A stretch of DNA of 64,000 nt from Gemmatimonadota bacterium (lineage in GTDB: Bacteria > Latescibacterota > UBA2968 > GCA-2709665), in assembly GCA_028873695.1 (NCBI GenBank), contig JAPPNU010000078.1, forward strand, positions 56,762-120,761, written 5' to 3'. Each line of letters opens with the position of its first letter. The first letter of the stretch is position 1. The notes below the pieces were generated by a model. The model was not told where the DNA came from, searched no databases, and saw only the letters and a list, made by a program, of their open reading frames with translations. Below, piece by piece: positions 8,255-16,611 of the stretch. A program made the position numbers and the translations under genes.

Positions 8255-8276
8255 GGGCGCCCACAAGGGGCGCCCC
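8255..8276. repeat. GGGCGCCC hairpin repeat
   Basis: GGGCGCCC (8255-8262) and GGGGCGCCCC (8267-8276) are separated by ACAA. The element ends in CCCCTAC, matching GTAGGGG at the start of the 7483 copy, so it is the same repeat family in the opposite orientation. It follows the stop codon of the racemase-like gene and may act as a 3' processing hairpin. Confidence 0.6.
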
Positions 8277-8300
8277 TACAGATATGAAACATGCACGAAT

Positions 8301-8405
8301 ATGAGCTCCCACAAATTCGCAGATTATACATACCTGGAAATCAAGGATCTTATCGTGGCGGGGTACGCGGCGATCGTACCCACGGGATGCACTGAACAGC
8401 AGTAA
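8301..8405 (+). pseudogene. Truncated creatininase-family gene (N-terminal remnant)
   Basis: ATG at 8301 opens 34 codons ending in TAA: an F-A-D-Y-T-Y-L-E-I start, then DLIVAGYAAIVPTGCTEQQ. Creatininase-family amidohydrolases begin with the same layout and carry G-S-T-E-Q-H-G-P-H just after it, with the Glu and His binding metal. Here the frame stops after T-E-Q-Q and the remaining 200 or so residues are missing, replaced by the S9 peptidase gene 17 bases downstream. I read it as a deletion remnant; the short ORF might also serve as a leader. Confidence 0.65.
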
Positions 8406-8422
8406 GCCTCCGGAGAGACTAT

Positions 8423-10543
8423 ATGCCGCGATCTTTCACGATCGATGACTTGTTGAACGTCACACAGTTTACCCGTTTGTGTCCGTGGGACCTCTCGCCT
8501 GATGGCGGATTGCTCGCCGTAACACTCAGCTACGGGAAGCGTCGCGTCCCACACGATATCAGTATAGGTCCGGCAAACGGCGCGTACATTGACCTGATCG
8601 ACGTTGAAACGGGTGAGTCCATGGAGCCGTTTTCCGATCTGCAAATGAGCTGGGCAGGGCGATGGTCTCCGAATGGACAAACGCTTGCCGCATTCGTGGT
8701 TGGAAAAGATAATCACGCCTGCGTGGGATTATGGAACAGACAGACACGCGATGTATCTGTCGTATCAGACGCTGAGATTCCCCGCGTTTCTCCCTATCGC
8801 GTTCCTCAATGGACTCCTGACGGTCGCCGTATCATTGTGCCGATGATCCCTAAAGCTCGTGACTCTACAATGCCACCTGACATCGCTGTGCAGTCTTACG
8901 CTCCGGGAGGACCAGCCTCTGAGCAGCACAGCCAGTTTGCTGGCGAGCCAGGTTTTGCAAGGTGCGTCGGCGTTTTTGAGGTAAACTCGGGCACTATCAC
9001 GGAATTAGCGCCCGGTCTCGGGCGAGGCACCCTGCGCGTGGCTCCTGATGGGCAGGCTTTAGCAACTCTCAATGTCATTGCGTCTCCGGTAGATCGACCT
9101 CACCGGATTGCCGATCTGACAATGGTCCCACTCGACGGTCGCGATTCTTATACGGTCGCCAGGAACGTACCGGTCAACACGACTGCATCTCGCTTCTCGT
9201 GGTCGCCGGATTGCCAGACGATTTCCTATATCTCCGGCGGAAAGTGGGGAGATCCTCAACATCTGTACGTCGTACCGGCCGACGGATCAACCGAGCCGAC
9301 AATGATGACGGAAATCACATCGTCCCTGGGTAACTATCAAATGCCCTGGTGGACCGATGACGGCACGGGCCTTATATGGCTTCAGGATGGATTCTTGATG
9401 CACCTGTCTATAACGGAGGGCAGGAGTTGCAAACTATCGAAGGATTCGACGGGCAATCATCTGAGGATAAGTGCGATTGCGCAACGGCACGGAGAATCAG
9501 TCCTTCAAACGGACAATCGGGGCAACACTCTCGCCATTGCGACTGACACACGCGAAAACTCGAAATATTTCGTCCGCATCCACACTGTTTCCGGCGAGAC
9601 GAGCAGGGTTTGTCCCGCGCCGGATTCGACCCCTGATGAGTTCAATCTGGTCGCATCCAAACGGTTCGTTTTTGCGCGCGGCACAGTCGAGTACGACGAT
9701 ACGGTAAACGCGTATTGTCTCGAAAGTGGTGAGGCAACGACATTATTTGAGAACAATTCCTGGCGTCGTGATGTGGCGCAACCGGTGCGCAAGTCCATAG
9801 AATTCACGGACGCGAATGGTCGTATCCAGAAGGCGGCTCTTTTCCTTCCCGAAGATACCCTGGAGGGAGATCGGCTACCCATGGTTGTTACCATATATCC
9901 CGGGAGCGATTTTTCAAACCGGGATAGGTATTACTCGGAAGCGGAGTTGCTCACCAGCGCCGGCTATGCTGCACTCTATCCGGACTCGATTATGGAGGAC
10001 AATGACCCCATTGATCAAATTGCAGGCGTAACGCTACCTGCTGTCAATCAAGCTGTAGAAATGGGTATTGCCGACAAGAATCGAATCGGCGTCTGGGGTC
10101 ACAGCTATGGTGGTTATGGCGTCATGGCGTTGGTTACGCACTCAAAGGCCTTCCGCGCGGCGGTAGCCAATGCGCCGTTCGGAATCAACATGACCAGCAC
10201 TTATCTTGTAGATGTAGCGAGAATTGGGTGGTGCGAGGGGAAGCAGGCGAGAAATGGCGGCAGTCTCTGGGAGAAACGCGATGCCTATATCAGGAACTCG
10301 CCGCTCTTTGCTTTCGACCGGGTCGAAGCGCCGGTGTTGGTTATATGTGGGACGCACGATGGGCCTGGATCTGTGAATGCACGTGAGACATTTCTCGGTC
10401 TAAGACGGCTCGACAAATGCGTGGAAATGCGAGAATACAAGCGTGAGGGCCATATTGTGACGGATTGGTCGGCTGAGGATACCAGAGATTATTACAAGAG
10501 TGTGCTCAACTGGTTCAATCAATACCTTAATGAGGAGCAATAG
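8423..10543 (+). CDS. S9 family prolyl-oligopeptidase-like serine peptidase
   Basis: A 706-residue protein of DPP-IV/acylaminoacyl-peptidase type. Residues 1 to about 430 are WD40/TolB-like propeller blades (FSWSPDCQTISYISGGKWGD, MPWWTDDGTGLIWLQDG). An alpha/beta-hydrolase domain follows, with the nucleophile elbow GVWGHSYGGYG (Ser near residue 560), an acidic residue in VLVICGTHDGPGSVN, and a late His in YKREGHIVTDW. No signal peptide is visible, so it is probably cytoplasmic. ATG at 8423 follows GGAGAG. The gene is complete and single, placed right behind the creatininase remnant. Confidence 0.92.
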   Translation: MPRSFTIDDLLNVTQFTRLCPWDLSPDGGLLAVTLSYGKRRVPHDISIGPANGAYIDLIDVETGESMEPFSDLQMSWAGRWSPNGQTLAAFVVGKDNHACVGLWNRQTRDVSVVSDAEIPRVSPYRVPQWTPDGRRIIVPMIPKARDSTMPPDIAVQSYAPGGPASEQHSQFAGEPGFARCVGVFEVNSGTITELAPGLGRGTLRVAPDGQALATLNVIASPVDRPHRIADLTMVPLDGRDSYTVARNVPVNTTASRFSWSPDCQTISYISGGKWGDPQHLYVVPADGSTEPTMMTEITSSLGNYQMPWWTDDGTGLIWLQDGFLMHLSITEGRSCKLSKDSTGNHLRISAIAQRHGESVLQTDNRGNTLAIATDTRENSKYFVRIHTVSGETSRVCPAPDSTPDEFNLVASKRFVFARGTVEYDDTVNAYCLESGEATTLFENNSWRRDVAQPVRKSIEFTDANGRIQKAALFLPEDTLEGDRLPMVVTIYPGSDFSNRDRYYSEAELLTSAGYAALYPDSIMEDNDPIDQIAGVTLPAVNQAVEMGIADKNRIGVWGHSYGGYGVMALVTHSKAFRAAVANAPFGINMTSTYLVDVARIGWCEGKQARNGGSLWEKRDAYIRNSPLFAFDRVEAPVLVICGTHDGPGSVNARETFLGLRRLDKCVEMREYKREGHIVTDWSAEDTRDYYKSVLNWFNQYLNEEQ

Positions 10544-10622
10544 GATCTTTCTCGGGAGATTCGGGTCTGGATGTGCTATCGACCGCGGGTGCGCGAGTAA
10601 CAGGTCCTGACCACATTGAAGG

Positions 10623-11495
10623 GTGGACAGCCCAATTCCCATCGATGCTTATGAATCGATTATCCGGGACCGTCTGGACGACCTCGTCGAATCTTTCGTT
10701 CGGATAGATGAGGGCTGGACGCATATCGTCCTGGAGGTAAATGGGAAGTGGATTTTTCGTTTCGTTCGGGACCCTTCGAATACGCAGCTTGTCGTCGAAC
10801 AGGCGTTTCTTCCACTCTTCAAGGGACATTCACCGCTTCCGATCCCCCAAATTTGGTACTCGGGCGCCAATTTTACCGCCTACGAAAAGATCGAGGGCGT
10901 CAAGTTTTCGGAGGCGATATTCAAGCGTCTCGACAGGAACGAGCGAACGAGACTGGCAGCGTCTCTGGGCGATTTCCTGTCCAGTCTACATGCCGTAACT
11001 TTCGAGCATCGCCATCTCAAGCCCGCACCGTTCGGCGGCGGCGATTTCTGGGACGAGTTGTGGCCGGCCGCCGCGCCGCGTCTGCAGACCTCTGCCCGGA
11101 AGCGAGCAGAAACTTATTTCCATCGGGCGCTGTCGAGAATCGCGTCCGCGGCATACCCGAACGTCGTTACCCATTCGGATTTCGGGACCAGCAACGTCTT
11201 GATCCACCCGGCACGGAGGGAGATTGCTGGGGTGATCGATTTCGGAGATATCAGTATCGGCGATCCCGCGACAGATTTCGCTACCTTCTATCGCAGGTTC
11301 GGGAAGCCGTTCGCAGAGGATATGGCGAAGAACTACCGGTTGCCGCTGGGAGATGACTTCTGGACGAGAGTGGATTTCCATTCGAAGCGAAAGCTCTTCT
11401 TCGTCCTCTTCTTTGCCCTGAATCACGGCTTCGATGAGCACGCGCCTGGCATTGTCCGGGCTATTGAATTCCAGTTTGCCGGAGGAGGGGTTTGA
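10623..11495 (+). CDS. APH-type phosphotransferase (aminoglycoside phosphotransferase family)
   Basis: A 290-residue kinase-like fold. The N-lobe has WTHIVLEVNGKWIFRFVRD, with the ATP-binding Arg/Lys strand. The catalytic loop is VVTHSDFGTSNVLIHP (HxDxxxxN), and the Mg-binding motif is GVIDFGDISIGDPATDFA. These are Brenner-motif features of APH/choline kinase family enzymes. The small-molecule substrate is unknown; resistance should not be assumed. The start is GTG 10623; ATG at 10647 would also keep the domain. It does not overlap neighbours. Confidence 0.87.
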   Translation: MDSPIPIDAYESIIRDRLDDLVESFVRIDEGWTHIVLEVNGKWIFRFVRDPSNTQLVVEQAFLPLFKGHSPLPIPQIWYSGANFTAYEKIEGVKFSEAIFKRLDRNERTRLAASLGDFLSSLHAVTFEHRHLKPAPFGGGDFWDELWPAAAPRLQTSARKRAETYFHRALSRIASAAYPNVVTHSDFGTSNVLIHPARREIAGVIDFGDISIGDPATDFATFYRRFGKPFAEDMAKNYRLPLGDDFWTRVDFHSKRKLFFVLFFALNHGFDEHAPGIVRAIEFQFAGGGV

Positions 11496-11713
11496 CGTTT
11501 CCGATATCTCCCCACGTTTTGGCGAGAACCTGAAACGTCGTCGCACGAGTTTGGAAATCGTCACCAATGTCTGGGTTGGCAATCGAAACTGAATCAGTTT
11601 ACTCGTTTTCGTTGTTTCATTCCCAAAAAAAGCCCCACAACTCCTTTGCACAAAGGAATGTGAGGTACATATAACGACGGAGTGTCATCGCGGGAAGTCG
11701 AGCAGATTCAGGC

Positions 11714-12063
11714 TTAATTTTCCTCGTCTGCCCTTGTCCGTTTTCGGCCAAGCTTCAATATCAGCCTGATATACGTGTCCATAGAACCGTGTGGACCAAT
11801 GTGGAGGGGTCTAAACGTCCCATCAAGTATCGAGAATGCCATCCTGAAGTTCTTGTTCAATCGAACCTGATAAAAAAATCTATCTTCTTAAGCCTTCTTC
11901 CTCTCGGCAGATTTCCTCTTTCAATCTCAATATAGAGCTTCCGCACTGCTTCTTGTATTTGTGAAGGGAGTCTTTTGAATTGTTTTCTTATTTTTGAATG
12001 ACTGTCCGGATCCTCAAAGTATTTTACTGGAGGGAGTTTCATTCCGGATTTCTTTATTTCCAC
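11714..12063 (-). pseudogene. RelE/ParE-like toxin gene, frame broken at a T7 run
   Basis: The minus-strand frame from GTG 12063 (or ATG 12042) encodes KQFKRLPSQIQEAVRKLYIE then RGRRLKKIDFF. It ends after I-R-F-D because of a TGA. In the -1 frame the protein continues convincingly: YQVRLNKNFRMAFSILDG, then PLHIGPHGSMDTYIRLIL, to TAA at 11714. The combined ~115 residues match the RelE/ParE toxin core (R-x-N-x-x-F-R-x-x-F). The break is a TTTTTTT run (complement of A at 11872-11878). It could be a mutation, a homopolymer base-calling error, or a -1 ribosomal frameshift. It overlaps the upstream gene by 10 nt. Confidence 0.7.
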
Positions 12064-12617
12064 AATGCTTTTAAGGCTTCGTCTGCCGAATTATGAATTT
12101 TCGGGGAATGAGTCCGTCTGGCGTTATGGATAATGCTCATTCGCCAATGACTTTCCCTTAAAACACTTAAGATGCGATCCATGTTTTTCACTGTCTTGTT
12201 TGCGATTCTTGTAAATTTGAATATTTCTATCGCCGCTCCAGGAAATCTTCCTTTACATTCCCTCATTTTCACAATTGCAGATCTTATCCTATTCCTCCAA
12301 TCAACATAGTCTGTTTCTCTTTTTTCAGTCAATTCCAAATAATGCGCAATTCTATAGAAAGAATCTTCGTCAAGAGAATCTACGTCGAGTATTTCTAAAG
12401 ATCCTACAAAAAATGCGTACTTGGAACTCAGGATTTCGACCATGTCATCGTTTATTTCCTGCATATCTTCGCAAAGGCGTTTGACGCCGGCTCTGACATA
12501 TTGAGTCTTTTCCTTTTGGGCTTTGTAAGAGTCGCACATTTCTTCAACTGCCGTGATATTTACAGGCAGTTTGTCCTCCAAAGCCATTGTTTCAGGAAAT
12601 GTTATCGCCTCTGCCAT
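12054..12617 (-). CDS. Unknown helical protein paired with a RelE-like toxin
   Basis: A 187-residue, largely alpha-helical protein (EEMCDSYKAQKEKTQYVRAG, DDMVEILSSKYAFFVGSLE, DYVDWRNRIRSAIVKMRECK) that I do not recognise. ATG at 12617 has AGGGG about 9 nt upstream. It ends inside the first codons of the RelE/ParE-like toxin, so the two are coupled and probably co-transcribed, in the order usual for an antitoxin followed by its toxin. It is far longer than typical RelB-type antitoxins and shows no ribbon-helix-helix or HTH motif. The pair is clearly more AT-rich than its surroundings, a sign of transfer. Confidence 0.65.
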   Translation of the reverse strand: MAEAITFPETMALEDKLPVNITAVEEMCDSYKAQKEKTQYVRAGVKRLCEDMQEINDDMVEILSSKYAFFVGSLEILDVDSLDEDSFYRIAHYLELTEKRETDYVDWRNRIRSAIVKMRECKGRFPGAAIEIFKFTRIANKTVKNMDRILSVLRESHWRMSIIHNARRTHSPKIHNSADEALKALWK

Positions 12618-13097
12618 TTCTGTATCCCCTTTCCGCTTGGGCTCGGGGCCCAGCGCGTGAGGTTAATATATCGTAGTTGCGTATTCGCGGCAAGGGTAAG
12701 TTAGGAAATCTGAATCGTAGTACTTCCTCTGCGATATCGAGTGACGTTTCATTCAATGGGAAGTAATACATGAAAGTACCATAAACCAGGGCATTAGCCT
12801 TGATTCACAATTTTCCGGGGACCTGAATGTCGAATAAATACAGAAGAACAAAGGCGAACTGACGTCAACGGTCCCGGATACTTGAAGTCACTGGACGTGA
12901 AGGGAAATCTCAACCTTATGAACGACCTCAATACCCCGTTTTGGCGCCGTCCCCTTCTGTGCCTTTTGTGCTTTTTGTGGTAAATTGACTGTTGCCTTTT
13001 TTCGAATTGAGGTTAGATATCGGGTAGCCCAGGGTCGAGCTAACGGTGAACAATCGCTACCCGCCGTGAAATTGAGGCATCAACCAAGGATCCGTGA
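12618..13097. other. Intergenic region, no gene seen
   Basis: About 480 bases between the AT-rich toxin pair and the GNAT genes. No supported ORF or RNA gene was found. It contains a pyrimidine/TG-rich stretch near 12955-12985 (TTCTGTGCC, TTTTGTGC, TTTTTGTGG direct repeats). The AT content falls gradually toward the GNAT gene, consistent with the edge of an acquired segment. Confidence 0.4.
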
Positions 13098-13646
13098 ATG
13101 CTGCCGGAAGTCATCGAAACAGACCGGTTGAGACTCAGGCCATTCAGCCTCGAGGACGTTGAAGACGTGCTCTCATACGCATCCGATCCCGAATGGGCGC
13201 GTCATCTCGGCCCGGTTCCCCAGCCCTATACGAGAGCCGACGCGGAGGGATTTCTGGCAAATCAGTTGTCGCAGGACCGCACAATACGCGCGTCCTGGGC
13301 GATTGAATACGCGAGATCCGCCGTCGGTGGCGTCAATATCGGATTCGACCTCGAGAATCGCGTCGGCACAATTGGCTACAGTATTGCCAGGGTCCTTTGG
13401 GGGAGAGGATTGGTCACCGAGGCGGCGGGCGCCGTGATCGACGCGTCGTTTGCGGCCGATCCCGATCTGAACCGCATTCAGGCGACAACCCATGAGCAGA
13501 ACGCCGGTTCCCTCCGGGTCATGGAAAAGCTTGGCATGGTCCGTGAAGGCCTGCTGCGCCAGGACCAGTACCTGCGAGGCAAATTCAGGAATACGGTCTG
13601 GTGCGGTCTGTTGCGATGTGAATGGGAGGCACTCAAGCAAAAGTGA
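13098..13646 (+). CDS. GNAT acetyltransferase, RimJ/RimL-like
   Basis: A 182-residue protein with the Acetyltransf_3 layout: ETDRLRLRPFSLEDVEDVLS at the N-terminus, GTIGYSIARVLWGRGLVTEA carrying the acetyl-CoA pyrophosphate loop, and NRIQATTHEQNAGSLRVMEK, with the Asn-x-x-S of the family. RimJ/RimL proteins acetylate N-termini of ribosomal proteins, but many relatives act on other amines. ATG at 13098 is the clear start. The stop codon overlaps a GTG of the next gene. Confidence 0.9.
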   Translation: MLPEVIETDRLRLRPFSLEDVEDVLSYASDPEWARHLGPVPQPYTRADAEGFLANQLSQDRTIRASWAIEYARSAVGGVNIGFDLENRVGTIGYSIARVLWGRGLVTEAAGAVIDASFAADPDLNRIQATTHEQNAGSLRVMEKLGMVREGLLRQDQYLRGKFRNTVWCGLLRCEWEALKQK

Positions 13647-14152
13647 GGGAGATTGTGGGAATCAGCCTTAGACGAGCGTCTATTGCAGATGCGGAGACAA
13701 TTCACAAACTTCAAGTCGAGTCTTTTTTGCCGCTCCTCCGCAAATACCGAGATTACGAATCGAACCCGGCTAGCGACAGTGTTGAGCGTGTCATCGCCAG
13801 ATTGAAACAACCCCAAACGAGTTTCTATATCGTCGTGCTCGATGTCGTTCCGATCGGTGCGATCAGAGTAATATTCGATGACCGGGTCAAGAGTGCGAGA
13901 ATCAGCCCGATGTTTATAGTCCCAAGTCATCAGGGAAAGGGCTATGGCCAAGAAGCTATTGAACTTATTGAAAGTGCCGTTCAGGCCGAGCACTGGGAAC
14001 TCGAAACCATCCTGCAGGAGAAGGGCAACTGTCATTTTTACGAGAAAAACGGCTATCGGAGAACTGGAGTTCCTCGCGAGATTAACTCCAAAATGACCAT
14101 TGTTTCTTACGAAAAATCAACTGGAGGAAGTAGGACGAATGAGCGACCTTAA
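13643..14152 (+). CDS. GNAT acetyltransferase
   Basis: A GNAT protein of about 169 residues. ISLRRASIADAETIHKLQVE forms the N-terminal strand-helix, ISPMFIVPSHQGKGYGQEAI is the acetyl-CoA binding motif A (Q/RxxGxG/A), and HFYEKNGYRRTG is the C-terminal motif. Three in-frame starts exist: ATG 13622, GTG 13643 overlapping the upstream stop as GTGA, and GTG 13655, which has GAGGGAGA just before it. 13643 is a compromise. The 3' end overlaps the following XRE gene by 14 nt, so three genes (GNAT, GNAT, XRE) form one coupled unit. Confidence 0.87.
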   Translation: MREIVGISLRRASIADAETIHKLQVESFLPLLRKYRDYESNPASDSVERVIARLKQPQTSFYIVVLDVVPIGAIRVIFDDRVKSARISPMFIVPSHQGKGYGQEAIELIESAVQAEHWELETILQEKGNCHFYEKNGYRRTGVPREINSKMTIVSYEKSTGGSRTNERP

Positions 14153-14414
14153 GGTGTATGTAGGGAAACGCAAAGCAAGAGACCCTGAATTCGCCGAGAA
14201 TTACGAAAGCGGTTATCTGGAATTCAAGATCGGCGTTCTGCTCCGGCAAGCCCGAAAAGAGGCCGGCTTTACACAGGAGGAGGTAGCAAAAAAGCTGAAT
14301 ACCAGGAGATCCGCAATTTCAAGAATGGAAAATCATGCGCAGGATATCAGACTGTCAACTTTGCGCAAGTATGCAGAAGCGATTGGGAGAAAGTTGCACT
14401 TTTCCGTGGGATAG
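14139..14414 (+). CDS. XRE family regulator (HigA-like)
   Basis: A 91-residue HTH protein: residues about 30-85 carry GVLLRQARKEAGFTQEEVAK, NTRRSAISRMENHAQDI and LSTLRKYAEAIGRKL. The preceding DPEFAENYESGYLEFKIG is typical of HigA antitoxins whose HigB toxin lies upstream. Here the upstream partner is a GNAT acetyltransferase. ATG 14139 has GGAGGAAGTAGG upstream. Overlap with the GNAT gene is 14 nt, the same as in the AAC(3)/XRE pair at 3076. Confidence 0.87.
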   Translation: MSDLKVYVGKRKARDPEFAENYESGYLEFKIGVLLRQARKEAGFTQEEVAKKLNTRRSAISRMENHAQDIRLSTLRKYAEAIGRKLHFSVG

Positions 14415-14498
14415 TGACCAGATGCGCTGCGCATCCCGAGCCGCTCCTTGAGCTTGTCGAAGGGTCGGCGAAGGCTGGTGTAATGGGTAGCCACACGC

Positions 14499-14526
14499 GG
14501 GCATTTCGACAAGCTCAATGACCACG
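14499..14526. repeat. CGACAAGCTC-type dispersed repeat
   Basis: The segment GGGCATTTCGACAAGCTC followed by AATGACCAC recurs in inverse orientation at 28584-28611. An inverted partner (GAGCTTGTCGAAGGGTC) lies about 50 bases upstream at 14451-14467, so the whole spacer between the XRE and SDR genes is built from this repeat. Confidence 0.6.
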
Positions 14527-14616
14527 CGTTAGAAGGCTGGATTTGATAAATTAAATGCGGGCAACGCAATCGACGAACAGCACGCCCGAATGTGCTACGC
14601 GGAGGGAGTACACTCA

Positions 14617-15345
14617 ATGAGCGAACAGGCTAGCAAGACACTTGCGGGTAAAGGCGCGGTGATAACCGGAGCCGGTCGCGGCATCGGCCGTGCGATCGCG
14701 CTGGGCTACGCGGGGGCGGGCGCATCGGTCTGCTGCGCGGCGAGGACCGACGCCGAAATCCGGCAAACTGCGCGGGAGATCCGGGCGGAAGGCGGGACCG
14801 CGGTCGCGTTCCAGGCGGACGTCAGGCAGCAGAATGCGGTACAAGCGCTTTTCGAATTCGCGGAAGCGGAACTGTCCGGAATAGACATCGCTGTCTTCAA
14901 TGCAGGGGTGAACCTCGACCAGGGTTCCGTTGAGGGCGGCGATCCGGCTGCCTGGGAGGATACGATTCGCACCAACCTTCTTGGTGCTTACTATTGCGCG
15001 AGGGCGGCGATTCCGGCCATGAAGCGGCGGGGCGGCGGGAAGATCATCACCATCGGTTCCGGCATGGGCCACAATGGATTCGCGGAGAGTTCGGCCTATT
15101 GCTGTTCGAAAGCCGGTCTATGGATGTTGACGCGCATTCTCGCGCAGGAACTCCGTGAGCACAACATCAGCGTAAACGAACTCATCCCCGGGCCGGTACG
15201 AACGGATATGGACGCGGTACTCCACATCGAAGGCGAGTGGTTCAAGTCGCCCGAAGACGTCGTGCCGATGGCGCTCTTTCTGGCGACGCAGCCCGATATC
15301 GGTCCCACGGCGCAGAGCTATTCCCTGATGCGGCGGGATACGTGA
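14617..15345 (+). CDS. SDR family oxidoreductase
   Basis: A 242-residue classical short-chain dehydrogenase. Cofactor motif AVITGAGRGIGRAIALGY (TGxxxGxG) near residue 14, an NAG motif in VFNAGVNLDQG, catalytic Ser in IITIGSGMG, Tyr and Lys in SSAYCCSKAG (YxxxK), and the PG-T motif ELIPGPVRTDM. An Arg in AARTD after strand 2 suggests NADPH preference. ATG 14617 has GGAGGGAG upstream and fits the fold, although the frame is open from 14590. The next gene begins immediately after its stop, so they form an operon. Confidence 0.92.
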   Translation: MSEQASKTLAGKGAVITGAGRGIGRAIALGYAGAGASVCCAARTDAEIRQTAREIRAEGGTAVAFQADVRQQNAVQALFEFAEAELSGIDIAVFNAGVNLDQGSVEGGDPAAWEDTIRTNLLGAYYCARAAIPAMKRRGGGKIITIGSGMGHNGFAESSAYCCSKAGLWMLTRILAQELREHNISVNELIPGPVRTDMDAVLHIEGEWFKSPEDVVPMALFLATQPDIGPTAQSYSLMRRDT

Positions 15346-16251
15346 GTGGACGAAAACAGTACTGATGAGTCGGCTATGTCTGAGAACGCTGTTGACAAGG
15401 CTCGATTTAATGGTGCGCGAATTGGAAAGAAACCAGGCATGTCCGTATTGAGGATCGGTCTTGTATCCATCCCGGTCGAAGCAAATGGGCTTTCGCGGAA
15501 TTTAGAAACGGTCCAGCGCGTGCTCGATGAAAACGCGAATGATGATATAGATCTCTTCGTGTTCGGCGAAGCGGTTCTGACCGGGTTGGACGGCGGAAAC
15601 GCCCAGCCCGGTGGTGTCGAAGATTCATCGTGTTTGTTGCGGAAGGTTAACCAGCTTACGAAGGACTATTCAACCGCGTTGTGCACCGGCTTTGTCGAAT
15701 CGGAATCCGGCGGATTGTATCTGACACACTGCCTGTCATTCGAGGGCACGCTCTCTGGTATCCAGCGTAAGGTTTTCGCGGGAAACCCCACCCGTCCGCA
15801 CATATTCTCGTCCGGGAAGGAGATCCATCCGATTCCTTTTCGCTGCCACAAGGTGGTCATCCTGGCATGCGCGGACTGGATGTTGCCGGAAACGGTGCTG
15901 GCGGCGGGACAGCATGAGCCCGACCTGATTTTGGCGCCCACGGATAAGTATTCCTGGACACCATGCAACCGGTCCGTCCTGCACAAAGCAGCTCAATCCG
16001 CGTCGTTCTGGTTACAGGCGCCGCTGGTCGCAGCTTTTGATTCCACGACGGGACCGATAGATGAAGACGCCGAGGTCTTCGCCTGTCTCGCGTATGACTC
16101 CAGCGGCGAAGAATCGATCAAGGCGTCGAAGAAGGTCGGACAAAGTACCGTTCACGCGATCGACGTGAAACTTCGGCAAGCGAATCGGAAATGGGGCGGG
16201 TTTCAAGAGCGAAAAAGATATATTGAATCCCACGGAGATTTGCCGAAATAA
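15346..16251 (+). CDS. Nitrilase-superfamily carbon-nitrogen hydrolase
   Basis: A 301-residue protein carrying the Glu-Lys-Cys triad of the CN-hydrolase fold: Glu in LFVFGEAVLTG, Lys in SGIQRKVFAGNPTRP, and Cys in VVILACADWMLPETV. The family hydrolyses amides, nitriles or ureido bonds; this member cannot be assigned to a subfamily. GTG 15346 follows the SDR stop directly. ATG at 15376 or 15439 would drop a poorly conserved leader of 10 or 31 residues, and the domain itself starts at about VLRIGLVSIPV. The operon with the SDR suggests a shared small-molecule pathway. Confidence 0.82.
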   Translation: MDENSTDESAMSENAVDKARFNGARIGKKPGMSVLRIGLVSIPVEANGLSRNLETVQRVLDENANDDIDLFVFGEAVLTGLDGGNAQPGGVEDSSCLLRKVNQLTKDYSTALCTGFVESESGGLYLTHCLSFEGTLSGIQRKVFAGNPTRPHIFSSGKEIHPIPFRCHKVVILACADWMLPETVLAAGQHEPDLILAPTDKYSWTPCNRSVLHKAAQSASFWLQAPLVAAFDSTTGPIDEDAEVFACLAYDSSGEESIKASKKVGQSTVHAIDVKLRQANRKWGGFQERKRYIESHGDLPK

Positions 16252-16301
16252 AAGCGCATTGACGTTCGTTCTTGAAATAGGCTCTCGACGTGAGGTGTAT
16301 C

Positions 16302-16478
16302 ATGAAGACGAAACTGAAACTTGACGCCGTTCAACTCATGCGATTCATTCGCGACAGAATGAGCGAAGAAATGAGGGGAATGACTGCTCAACAGCAGATC
16401 GAATACATTGCAGAAAAATCAGGTCTGGCAGCACACAAGGGAAAAGAAGTACCAGTACGAAATGCGAATTCGACGTAG
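16302..16478 (+). CDS. Small hypothetical protein (antitoxin-like)
   Basis: 58 residues, starting at ATG 16302 with GTGAGGTG upstream. The sequence MKTKLKLDAVQLMRFIRD followed by S-E-E-M-R-G-M-T-A-Q-Q resembles small helical proteins that often precede toxin or DUF genes; this is pattern memory, not proof. The last 15 residues look unrelated to the rest. The following bases in another frame encode FDVGVDLFNKTWPEDLIRQL, which could be a decayed partner gene. Confidence 0.5.
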   Translation: MKTKLKLDAVQLMRFIRDRMSEEMRGMTAQQQIEYIAEKSGLAAHKGKEVPVRNANST

Positions 16479-16611
16479 GCGTCGATCTTTTCAACAAGAC
16501 GTGGCCGGAGGACCTGATTCGGCAACTTTGGCAATTGAGTTTTTCAAAATGACTGTGTTATGTCCTATCTGCTCTGCTGGCAGACAGTTCCGATAAATTG
16601 AGATCCCGACG

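Noticed and set aside
11491..11590. Frame after the APH-type gene reading S-P-R-F-G-E-N-L-K-R-R-R, like the start of an XRE domain
   Set aside because: Only about ten residues resemble an HTH; too short to call a remnant.
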